From positions 1 to 14,430 of the forward strand of contig CAJPSJ010000018.1 in the NCBI GenBank assembly GCA_905373295.1: a DNA stretch of 14,430 nucleotides, given 5' to 3'. Under the pieces are notes generated by a model. It was not told the origin of the DNA. It did no database searches and was given only the letters and a program-made list of their open reading frames with translations. The stretch's first letter is position 1. Each line of letters starts with the position of its first letter. Source of the DNA: an uncultured Campylobacter sp. (GTDB lineage: Bacteria > Campylobacterota > Campylobacteria > Campylobacterales > Campylobacteraceae). Made by a program: the position numbers and the translations under genes. Positions 1 through 6,833 of the stretch are shown here, piece after piece.

Positions 1-1
1 G

Positions 2-268
2 CTTAGCAGCGGCGGCATGAGCCTGGGTGAAGCGATCTTGGCAAGTGCTGCGGGTGCCATCATCGGCTCGTGGATCGGCGGCAAGCTATTTAACAACCCC
101 GCCTATCAAAGCCAGCGCCAAACCGCCTACAAAAGCCCGAGCGCCTACTCCAGAAGCGTCGATAGCTTCAATCAAGCAAAGCAGCAAAACGATAAGGCGC
201 GAAGCAGCAGAAGCGGTTTTTTCGGCGGAAGTAAGAGCGGCAAAAGCGGCGGATTTTTCGGCGGCTAA
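2..268 (+). CDS. UPF0323 family lipoprotein, C-terminal part (5' end outside window)
   Basis: The reading frame is open from the first bases and stops with TAA at 266-268, so this is the C-terminal ~88 residues of a longer protein, not a short gene starting at the ATG at 17. Visible are a Gly/Ala-rich stretch that could be a glycine-zipper-like membrane-associated segment (around [12 protein letters not shown]), then a Ser/Gln/Lys/Arg-rich region and a low-complexity tail with FFGG repeated twice. This matches my memory of the UPF0323 lipoproteins of Campylobacter and Helicobacter (C. jejuni Cj0371), usually a little over 200 residues with an N-terminal lipobox that would lie outside the window. 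The next two genes have the same order as Cj0372 and Cj0373, which supports the call. Function is unknown. The neighbour pairing resembles E. coli ygiB-ygiC, where a small cell-envelope protein precedes an ATP-grasp ligase. The family call is by recall, not by search. Confidence 0.75.
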   Translation, partial: LSSGGMSLGEAILASAAGAIIGSWIGGKLFNNPAYQSQRQTAYKSPSAYSRSVDSFNQAKQQNDKARSSRSGFFGGSKSGKSGGFFGG

Positions 269-630
269 GCGCGCTTTGAAACATACGGCGACTTTACGCG
301 CGAGTTTAAATTTAGAGCGTAGAATTTTAAAATTTGCGTAAATTTGGCATTGATTTGACGCAGGTTTTTCAAAAACGCGCTGCAAAATTCGGCTAAATTT
401 TACCGCTTCTGCCGCGTCTGATCCACAGCGTCTGCGTGCCGTTTAAATTTAGCCGCAGATCTCGCGTGGCTTAAATTTACGCACGATTGCCGCGCATGAT
501 CTACGCTAATTAAATTTTGCCGTGCGTCTTGCGCACTTTAAATTTCCGCGAAGCGGTATGCGTATCAAAACTAGCAAAAGCCGCAAGGATCGCGGCGCAG
601 ATGAGTTAAAATTTTAAAAAAAGGATAAAA
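269..630. other. 362-bp non-coding gap rich in AAATTT
   Basis: No convincing gene is present; the frames open here are continuations or antisense shadows of the flanking genes. The sequence alternates GC-rich words with AAATTT centres (exact copies at 308, 330, 340, 395, 445, 473, 512, 540 and 609). An AAGGA ribosome binding site at 621-625 ends 5 bases before the ATG at 631. I could not pick out a clear -10 box or a terminator for the upstream gene. Confidence 0.6.
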
Positions 631-1815
631 ATGAAACTAAAAAAGATAACGCCGTTAAGCAACGAATATCTCGAAAAGCTCGGCTTTTACTGGCACACGG
701 ACGCAGACGAGACCCCTTACGTCAGCGACGAGATTGTGCGCGTGAGCGCTGCGGAGGCGGATGCGTATTATGAGGCCGCAAACGAGCTATACGAGATGTT
801 TGTCGCAGCCGCGCAGTACGTCATCGACAATAACCTCTTCCACGAGCTCGGCATCCCCTTCAACCTCGTCGATCTAATCAAACAAAGCTGGGAAAACGAG
901 GTGCACTGGCACCTATACGGGCGCTTCGATTTCGCGGGCGGGCTGGACGGCAAGCCGATCAAGCTGATAGAATTTAACGCCGACACGCCCACGGCGGTGT
1001 TTGAGACGGCGATCATCCAATGGGCGATGCTCAAAGAAAACGGCATGGACGAAGCGAGCCAGTTCAACGACCTCTACGACGCGCTACGCCATAATTTCAA
1101 GCGGCTCGTGGTGCTTGACGGCGAGCTGGAGGATTTTGCTAAATTTTATGAGGGGTGGAAAATTCTATTTAGCAGCGTCGCGGGCAACGTCGAGGACGAA
1201 AAGACGACGAAGCTTTTGCAGCAGACCGCGGAAGATGCGGGCTTTAAGACGCGCTTTGCCTACGTGGACGAGGTGGAATTTAACGACGAAGAGGGCGTGT
1301 TTTTTGACGGCGAAAACTATGAGTATTGGTTCAAACTCATCCCTTGGGAGGCGATCGCGATCGAGGAGGGCGAGCTTGCGCTCATCTTAAAAAACATCGT
1401 GCAAAATCAAAAGGCGATCATCCTAAACCCCGCATACACGCTGCTTTTCCAAAGCAAAGGGATTATGAAAATCCTGTGGGATCTGTATCCGAACCACCCG
1501 CTGCTGCTGCAAAGCTCCTTTTCGCCGATCATCGGTAAAAAGATGATCAAAAAGCCGTTTTTGGCGCGCGAGGGGGCGAACGTAGCGATTTTCGACGCAG
1601 ACGGCAAAAAGATAGAGGAAAACGGCGGCGAATACGAAAATCAGAAATTTTTATATCAGGAATTTTACGAGCTCAACAAAGACGAGCGCGCCCAGAACTA
1701 CCAAGCGGGGGTATTTTTCGCCTATGAAGGCTGCGCGCTGGGCTTCCGCAAAGGCGGCGAGATACTCAATAATCTCTCAAAATTTGTGGGGCACTACATC
1801 GAGGACGCGCAGTAG
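631..1815 (+). CDS. Glutathionylspermidine synthase-like ATP-grasp ligase (YgiC family)
   Basis: This 394-residue protein belongs to the synthetase half of the glutathionylspermidine synthase family, as in E. coli YgiC and C. jejuni Cj0372. The family uses ATP to join a carboxylate to an amine. Without the amidase domain of true Gsp enzymes, the natural substrate of these short homologues is not settled. Family-like motifs visible in order are RFDF near residue 98, EFNADTPT at 114-121 (Glu/Asn expected at the Mg-ATP site), a segment around NPAYTLLFQSKG at 266-277, KPFLAREGANV at 308-318 in the ATP-grasp half, and YQEF at 342-345. Its length agrees with YgiC (about 386 residues). The start is fixed by the AAGGA at 621-625. 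It is soluble, with no signal peptide or membrane segment, so probably cytoplasmic. It lies downstream of the UPF0323 gene on the same strand, a conserved partner. Real glutathionylspermidine synthesis should not be assumed. Confidence 0.88.
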   Translation: MKLKKITPLSNEYLEKLGFYWHTDADETPYVSDEIVRVSAAEADAYYEAANELYEMFVAAAQYVIDNNLFHELGIPFNLVDLIKQSWENEVHWHLYGRFDFAGGLDGKPIKLIEFNADTPTAVFETAIIQWAMLKENGMDEASQFNDLYDALRHNFKRLVVLDGELEDFAKFYEGWKILFSSVAGNVEDEKTTKLLQQTAEDAGFKTRFAYVDEVEFNDEEGVFFDGENYEYWFKLIPWEAIAIEEGELALILKNIVQNQKAIILNPAYTLLFQSKGIMKILWDLYPNHPLLLQSSFSPIIGKKMIKKPFLAREGANVAIFDADGKKIEENGGEYENQKFLYQEFYELNKDERAQNYQAGVFFAYEGCALGFRKGGEILNNLSKFVGHYIEDAQ

Positions 1816-1988
1816 CGGCGCGGCAAATTTTAAAAATTTGAGAAATTTTAGGGCGGAGTATTTTGGCAGTAGCTTTGGCGGCAAGGCTATCGCGGCGGTA
1901 AATTCTATCGCCGCTCAGCGGTAAAATTTAACGTTAGGAAGCTACGGCGAAATTTAACGTAGCGGCGCGACCAAAATTCTGCGCGGAT

Positions 1989-2058
1989 AAATTTCGCGCA
2001 AGTTAAATTTGCGTAAGTTGAAATTCCGCGCGGAGCAAGATTTGCGCGAGCTAAATTT
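1989..2058. repeat. Degenerate ~16-bp tandem array, block 1 (AAATTT-centred)
   Basis: Five successive units start at 1989, 2005, 2021, 2038 and 2053, giving spacings of 16, 16, 17 and 15 bp. The hexamers are AAATTT, AAATTT, AAATTC, AGATTT and AAATTT. Each is followed by a GC-rich word such as CGCGCAAGTT, GCGTAAGTTG or GCGCGAGCT, so part of the spacer is conserved as well as the hexamer. The variable spacing excludes a coding repeat. Confidence 0.6.
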
Positions 2059-2222
2059 TAAAATTTATACGCGAGCGGCGACGGCGATTAAATTTGTCTC
2101 TCGCTTCGGCACAAATTGAAATTTTAAATTTAGACGCAGATTTCAGCGGAAGTAAAATTTGCCGCTTGCTCCGACGCGAGTTAGAATTTTAAAATTTAAC
2201 GCCCCGCGCGCTGCGGGCATTA

Positions 2223-2337
2223 AAATTTCGCGAGGGCATAATTCGCGATAGTTAAATTTTGAGAGAGTAAATTTTGCAATAGCAAAATTTCGCTAGAGCA
2301 AATTTCCGCAATAGCTAAATTTCGTGAGGTTAAATTT
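2223..2337. repeat. Degenerate ~16-bp tandem array, block 2 (AAATTT-centred)
   Basis: Hexamers start at 2223, about 2239 (degenerate TAATTC), 2254, 2269, 2285, 2300, 2317 and 2332, giving spacings of 15-17 bp over eight units. Spacers resemble one another: CGCGATAGTT, TGAGAGAGT, TGCAATAGCA, CGCTAGAGC, CCGCAATAGCT, CGTGAGGTT. A rough unit is AAATTT(C/T)G, four variable bases, then AG and one or two bases. It is the same unit as block 1. Confidence 0.65.
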
Positions 2338-2437
2338 TGCCGTTTAGACGCCGTGCTTCCGATCGCACGACGAAATTTAACGGCTAAATTTAGCCGCGCT
2401 GCTACGACTTAAAATTTTAAAACGCAAAGGGGAAAAT

Positions 2438-3370
2438 ATGAAAATCGTATGTTTGGATGCCGCGACGCTGGGAAGCGACGCCGATCTTAGCGAGATCGCG
2501 AGCTTAGGCGAGTTTGAAAGCTATGAGATGACCGAGCCTGTGCAAACCGCGCAGCGCCTAGCGGGCGCCGATGTCGTCATAACCAACAAAGTCCTAATCA
2601 CGGACGAGATCATGGCGCAAACCGCGCTTAAGCTGATCTGCGTAAGCGCTACGGGCACGAATAACATCGACATACAGGCCGCGCAGGCTCGCGGCATCGC
2701 GGTGAAAAACGCGGCGGGCTATTCGACGAACAGCGTCGTGCAGCAGACCTTCGCGTCGCTGTTTGCGCTAACCAACGCGCTCGGATACTACGCGGATTAC
2801 GGCAGCAGCGGCAAATGGTGCGAGAGCGAAATTTTTACTCACATTGACGCGCCGATCAGCGAAATTTACGGCAAAGAATTCGGCGTCATCGGGCTTGGAC
2901 AGATCGGTGCAAAGGTCGCCCGCATCGCCGCCGCGTTCGGCGCAAACGTGAGATACTACTCCACTAGCGGCGCGAACGACAACGGCGAGTTTGCCAGAGT
3001 GAGCCTGGACGCGCTTTTGACGGCATGCGACATCGTCTCGATCCACGCCCCGCTAAATCAAAAAACGGCGGGATTGATCGGCAAAGCGGAGCTTGCGAAG
3101 ATGAAAGAGGGGGCGATCTTGATGAATTTCGGCCGTGGCGGCATCGTGGACGAGGACGCGCTAGCTCGCGCCGTGGACGAGCGAGGCCTACGCACGGCGC
3201 TTGACGTGCTGCAAACAGAGCCGATGAGGGCGGATCATCCGCTGCTGCGCGTGAAAAATCGCCGCAAAGTCGTCATCACGCCTCACATCGCATGGGCGAG
3301 CACAGAGGCCCGCAAACGGCTGATAAAGATGATCGCGCAAAATATTAGGGATTTTATGAACGGCAAATAA
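2438..3370 (+). CDS. D-isomer-specific 2-hydroxyacid dehydrogenase
   Basis: This 310-residue cytoplasmic enzyme reduces 2-keto acids or oxidises D-2-hydroxy acids with a nicotinamide cofactor. It looks like the counterpart of C. jejuni Cj0373. The N-terminal substrate-binding part (to about residue 100) is followed by the dinucleotide-binding domain with GLGQIG at 152-157. The catalytic triad of the family is complete: Arg233 in NFGRGGIVDE, Glu261 in DVLQTEP and His283 in TPHIAWAS. At the end of the second beta strand the acidic residue that usually selects NAD is replaced (VRYYSTS, Ser175), which may permit NADP(H). The start is set by AAAGGGG at 2426-2432. It lies on the same strand as the ATP-grasp gene but after 622 bp, so it may have its own promoter. 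Substrate (hydroxypyruvate, glyoxylate, pyruvate or other) cannot be read from the sequence. Confidence 0.9.
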   Translation: MKIVCLDAATLGSDADLSEIASLGEFESYEMTEPVQTAQRLAGADVVITNKVLITDEIMAQTALKLICVSATGTNNIDIQAAQARGIAVKNAAGYSTNSVVQQTFASLFALTNALGYYADYGSSGKWCESEIFTHIDAPISEIYGKEFGVIGLGQIGAKVARIAAAFGANVRYYSTSGANDNGEFARVSLDALLTACDIVSIHAPLNQKTAGLIGKAELAKMKEGAILMNFGRGGIVDEDALARAVDERGLRTALDVLQTEPMRADHPLLRVKNRRKVVITPHIAWASTEARKRLIKMIAQNIRDFMNGK

Positions 3371-3557
3371 GTGCAGTTGAAACGCTGGAGCAAATTTAAC
3401 AAAATCAAGATGCGGCACAAGATCCACAAAGACTCTGCACGCAGTATTTCAAAGCGCTGCATATAAAATTTATTAGCTGAAAAGAGCGATACCGCTTCGG
3501 GTAAAATTTTAAATTTACGCCGCGGATAAGCTATCTCTCCGCTTTGAATTCGTAGAT

Positions 3558-4703
3558 TTATCTTTTCTTATAAATTCTTTTTATGCTCATCCAAAATCCC
3601 GTAACTATAAAAAATAATACAGAAATCGCCGCTATGCAGAATAAGAACTTGCCCGCCTCGCCGAAGATATAGCCCGAATGCACGCTCAAAACGGCTTTAT
3701 GTATAGCAAAAGGGCGCGGCGTGGTGCTTTTCGCATCGTCATAGCGAGCATGCCGCAAGATGCCCTTTTTAACGTTTATACTCATCGTATTCATATGCTC
3801 TTCGCTCTTTTCGCCTTTATCGAAATAAAAGATCATAAAATTTTCTCCATCTTTTTGGGCGATAATATTGAAGAATTCGTAGTTTTCACCGCGTTCACGC
3901 TTAAAAATATCAAGTGCCGTCTGCAAATTTAAAATTTTATCTTCATCCTCAAGCGAAAATCCTCGCACTTCGGTAAAACTCGTTTTTCTAAAAATTTCCT
4001 TTTCCCCTAACGCTCTGTTGGTGATTTTGGCTATCCAATCATACGACCAATAAAGCCCGCTAGCGCTTATCGTAAGCAAAACGGGCAGCAGCAAAACTCC
4101 GACTGCGCCGTGCAAGCTATATAAAAACGTGTAACCTCTCGCTTTAAAATTTATCCTAAATGCGCGTAAAATCTTTCCTCTAAAGCTAGGATAATAGATC
4201 ACCACGCCTGAAATTAAGACTAAAATAAACATAATTGTGCTAAACGCCACGATATTTTTGCCTATTAGCCGCATAGTTTCGTTTTTGCTTAGCCCAAAAC
4301 CTAGATTAGTATGTAGATTTAGCGCTACGCCGATAAACGTATCGCCTATGTTTTCCGAAGTAATTTCGCCGTTATAAGGATCTATAAAATATGATTTAAA
4401 CTCGCCGCTAGAATCTGTGCCAGAAAGCCTAATCGCCCCATTTTTATTTTGAGGAATTCTATAATAACTGAGCGTAAAACCGGGCTTGACTTTTCTGAAA
4501 ATATTTAAAATTTCGGCGGGTTCGAGGGCATCTTTTCCGCTCGGGCTCACGAAAGATTTGCTTTGATTTAACGCATCTATAATCTCGTCGTGATACGAGA
4601 TAATAGCGCCGCTAAGGGCTATGATTAAGATCGGCACGCAGCATATAAGCGTCAAAACAAGATGGACGTTGAACCAAAATTTTTTCCTTTTTAGAATCGC
4701 CAT
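3558..4703 (-). CDS. PepSY-associated transmembrane protein, putative ferric-siderophore reductase
   Basis: This 381-residue inner-membrane protein of the PepSY_TM/PiuB/FoxB type has four clear hydrophobic helices, near residues 14-36, 150-172, 196-217 and 352-373, with two periplasmic portions between them. Histidines in or next to the helices are His14, His131 (LHTNLGFG), His198 (SLHGAVG), His335 (IHKAVL) and His342 (VHSGYIFGE). In FoxB-type family members such residues bind heme and the protein reduces ferric siderophores at the periplasmic face. That role is inferred here. AAGGAA at 4708-4713 sets the start. It sits 50 bp downstream of the TonB-dependent receptor on the same strand and is probably co-transcribed from the Fur-box promoter near 6770. 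The helix count and neighbour fit the family well; biochemical activity is not shown by the sequence. Confidence 0.85.
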   Translation of the reverse strand: MAILKRKKFWFNVHLVLTLICCVPILIIALSGAIISYHDEIIDALNQSKSFVSPSGKDALEPAEILNIFRKVKPGFTLSYYRIPQNKNGAIRLSGTDSSGEFKSYFIDPYNGEITSENIGDTFIGVALNLHTNLGFGLSKNETMRLIGKNIVAFSTIMFILVLISGVVIYYPSFRGKILRAFRINFKARGYTFLYSLHGAVGVLLLPVLLTISASGLYWSYDWIAKITNRALGEKEIFRKTSFTEVRGFSLEDEDKILNLQTALDIFKRERGENYEFFNIIAQKDGENFMIFYFDKGEKSEEHMNTMSINVKKGILRHARYDDAKSTTPRPFAIHKAVLSVHSGYIFGEAGKFLFCIAAISVLFFIVTGFWMSIKRIYKKR

Positions 4704-4753
4704 TAATTTCCTTAAATTTTAAATCCGCGGACGAAATTTTATGCGCTACGAAT

Positions 4754-6724
4754 TTAAAAGTTCACGTTAAATCCAACCTGCGCCTTCATCCCGTCTACGA
4801 CCATCATTTGATAATTTCCCGAGCGCGTTAGTACGAATTCGTTGAATACGTTATAAAGCGTAAAATTTAAACTTGCGTCTTTTGTGACTTTATAGCTCGC
4901 GCCCAGATCAAAAAGCGTGTATGAGCGGATATCCTCATCGTAGCTTAGGCTATCGCGCGTCCTACTATAATAATTTATTTGCGACCATAAGTTTAGCTTG
5001 GAGCTTACGTCGTAATCAAATCCTAGCTTTACCGAATGGATTGGAAAATTATTTAAGGTTTTACCCTTCTCGCTACCCGTTTTTTGCTCGGATTTCGTAT
5101 AGGCGTAGTTTGCATGCAACTTCAAATTATCTAAAATTTGATAATCGCTACTTAGCTCTAGACCCTTAACCTCGGCTTCCCCGACATTTATAGTGTCCCA
5201 AATACCGCGCCTGTAAGTTTTGCCGTTATGCACGCAAGGATTTCCCGGTCTTGGGCGGCAAATTAATTTAGTAGAAATTCCATCTTTGATTTTGGTATAA
5301 AACGCAGTAGCACTAAAGTTAAATTTATCGTTATCGTCGTAAGAAAACCCGCCTTCGTAGCTTATGCTGCTTTCGGGCTTTAAAGAGCTTCTGCCGATCT
5401 GAGCCCCCTGACCTCCTGCAAATGGCAGGGCAAGGCCCTCGCTACGCTGCTTAATATCCGGAGTTGAATATCCCGTCGAAACGCCGCCTTTAATAGAAAA
5501 ACTTTCGTTTAAACGATAAACGGCATAAGCGCGCGGAGATATATGGCCGCCGTAGTCTTTATCTCGGTTATATCTGATTCCGCCGGTTAGTGTTAAATCA
5601 TCAGTTAGATAAAAATCATCCTCGCCGTAGATCGAATAATCCCATCTTTTGACATTTGCCTCATCTGCGGTAGTAGCGGCTTCGTTTAATCTCTCGCTTC
5701 GGTATTGCACGCCCAAACTCAAAGCATTTGAATCGAAAAAATATGAGCCTTTAGAATTTAACGTAGTCGTTCTAAGACGCAGATCCTGGGCGCCGCTTTC
5801 TTTCATGCTATCGTAATTTGCGTAGCTATCTATCATAAACTTATCGTATTTTCCCTGATGAGACAGGCTTGCGGTGTAGCCTTTCATATCCTCTTTCGCA
5901 ATATCGTTATTGCCTCCCGAGGTTGTTCGCGTACGCCCATATGTACGCCTAAATTTATTATTTACTTTACGATAATCAAGCGTTACCTCATCATTTTGCG
6001 TTACGTTATACATCAGTTTTGCGCCCATATTCGTCTCTTCATTATTTCTATTCGCATAAGGCTCTTTATCCTCTATCTTTTCAAAAAATCTGCCGTAAAG
6101 TGCGATACCTAGTACGTCTGGGACAATTGCTCCGTTTAGATAAAAACCCGTTTGATAATCACCTTTTATTTGCGATTTTTTAGCGAAAGTATAGTATCCG
6201 TTTACATTGCCGCTAGGCTCATTTGAAAAGCCCTTGGTGATGATATTTATTACTCCGCCCATAGCGTCGCTGCCGTAAAGCGAGCTCATAGGACCGCGTA
6301 TGACCTCTATGCGCTCTATCACATTTGCGGGAGGCAAGAAATTCTGGCTGCTGCCAATACTTCTCAATCCTTTATAGGCGCTATCGCTGGTCGCGGGCTT
6401 GCCGTCGATTAAAATTTTCGTATATTTTTGAGACAGACCTCTTAGGCTTATGCCTTTTCTCGATGCAGCGCCTAGCGTTGCGGTAAAGGCACTTGGCAAA
6501 TCCTCTACCATTGCAGAGATATCTTGGTAGTTGCGCTTTCGTATCTCTTTTTGCGTAAGAACGGAGATGGAAGCGGGTGCGTCTTGGATATTTTGCCGAT
6601 AGCCCGTAGCGCTTACTACGGTAATTTCACCCAAATTTACGCTTTTGTCCTGTTTTTCTATCTCGCTCGATATTCCAACTGTCGCTATAGCAGCAATCAG
6701 CGATAATTTATATATTGCGCGCAC
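4754..6724 (-). CDS. TonB-dependent outer-membrane siderophore receptor (FepA/CfrA/IrgA-like)
   Basis: This 656-residue receptor would import a ferric siderophore through the outer membrane using TonB energy. A hydrophobic signal peptide covers about the first 20 residues, followed by a TonB box (EITVVSA, about 33-39). The plug domain runs from about 45 to 165 with a classic end (IEVIRGPMSSLYGSDAMGG, 139-157), and the beta barrel ends in Phe656, the expected C-terminal aromatic. A likely surface loop carries Cys489 and Cys497, a pair that could form a disulfide. The start is GTG, preceded by AAAAGGAG at 6730-6737 with 5-base spacing. It is divergent from the AraC-type regulator and upstream of the PepSY protein, so the three form one iron-uptake unit. 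The overall look is that of catecholate (enterobactin-type) receptors, but the ligand is not determined; heme or another substrate is possible. Confidence 0.92.
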   Translation of the reverse strand: MRAIYKLSLIAAIATVGISSEIEKQDKSVNLGEITVVSATGYRQNIQDAPASISVLTQKEIRKRNYQDISAMVEDLPSAFTATLGAASRKGISLRGLSQKYTKILIDGKPATSDSAYKGLRSIGSSQNFLPPANVIERIEVIRGPMSSLYGSDAMGGVINIITKGFSNEPSGNVNGYYTFAKKSQIKGDYQTGFYLNGAIVPDVLGIALYGRFFEKIEDKEPYANRNNEETNMGAKLMYNVTQNDEVTLDYRKVNNKFRRTYGRTRTTSGGNNDIAKEDMKGYTASLSHQGKYDKFMIDSYANYDSMKESGAQDLRLRTTTLNSKGSYFFDSNALSLGVQYRSERLNEAATTADEANVKRWDYSIYGEDDFYLTDDLTLTGGIRYNRDKDYGGHISPRAYAVYRLNESFSIKGGVSTGYSTPDIKQRSEGLALPFAGGQGAQIGRSSLKPESSISYEGGFSYDDNDKFNFSATAFYTKIKDGISTKLICRPRPGNPCVHNGKTYRRGIWDTINVGEAEVKGLELSSDYQILDNLKLHANYAYTKSEQKTGSEKGKTLNNFPIHSVKLGFDYDVSSKLNLWSQINYYSRTRDSLSYDEDIRSYTLFDLGASYKVTKDASLNFTLYNVFNEFVLTRSGNYQMMVVDGMKAQVGFNVNF

Positions 6725-6756
6725 AAACGCTCCTTTTCTTATTAAAATTTAAACTC

Positions 6757-6770
6757 ATTTTACTATAATA
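6757..6770 (-). promoter_or_regulatory. Candidate -10 region for the receptor/PepSY operon
   Basis: Read on the minus strand this segment contains overlapping -10-like hexamers (TATTAT, TATAGT and TAAAAT) 33-46 bp upstream of the GTG start. The Fur-box candidate at 6771-6785 lies directly upstream, where it would cover the spacer or -35 zone. The exact hexamer used cannot be decided. Campylobacter promoters often lack a clear -35 box. Confidence 0.45.
6764..6769 (+). promoter_or_regulatory. -10 box (TATAAT) for the AraC-family regulator
   Basis: There is a perfect TATAAT in the context TACTATAAT. Transcription would begin around 6775-6777, inside the Fur-box candidate, giving a leader of about 58 bases before the ATG at 6834. 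The TATAAT and the receptor promoter overlap on opposite strands, so the two genes would share control and might compete. Confidence 0.5.
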
Positions 6771-6785
6771 AGATATGCATTATCA
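6771..6785. promoter_or_regulatory. Candidate Fur box between divergent iron genes
   Basis: AGATATGCATTATCA agrees with the 7-1-7 Fur consensus TGATAAT-N-ATTATCA at 11 of 14 positions. The right half is perfect (ATTATCA) and the left half keeps GATA. It sits between the divergent TonB-dependent receptor and AraC-type regulator, next to both -10 candidates, so iron-bound Fur would be placed to repress both. The match is seen directly; Fur binding is inference. Confidence 0.6.
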
Positions 6786-6833
6786 AGAAATACTAAACGG
6801 CAGAGGGATTATTTTAAACGCTAAAGGGATAAG

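Larger units (their letters stand above)
1816..2437. other. 622-bp gene-free gap saturated with AAATTT
   Basis: No coding region is supportable. By hand count there are 24 exact AAATTT hexamers and four more RAATTY variants (at 1900, 1974, 2021 and 2184). Many are spaced 15-17 bp or near multiples of that, with two especially regular blocks listed separately. The words between the hexamers are GC-rich and share endings such as AGTT, AGCT and AGC. The gap ends with a ribosome binding site, AAAGGGG at 2426-2432, serving the ATG at 2438. No clear promoter or terminator could be assigned against this background. Confidence 0.7.

Noticed and set aside
27..385. Open frames of about 100 residues overlapping the UPF0323 end on both strands
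   Set aside because: They are in other frames of a recognised gene, their composition is Ala/Arg/Lys-biased, and no start signals are visible.
1825..1848. Palindromic AAATTTTAAAAATTT run after the ATP-grasp gene as a terminator
   Set aside because: It has no GC in the stem and similar runs occur throughout this genome's gaps, so it is not specific.
1989..2337. CRISPR-like reading of the AAATTT arrays
   Set aside because: Units of about 16 bp with a 6-base conserved core and similar spacers do not fit repeats of 25-40 bp with unique spacers, and no cas gene is present.
3522..3542. Possible terminator hairpin GCGGA...TCCGC between the dehydrogenase and PepSY genes
   Set aside because: Only 5 bp of stem with an 11-base loop, and no T-run in either direction.
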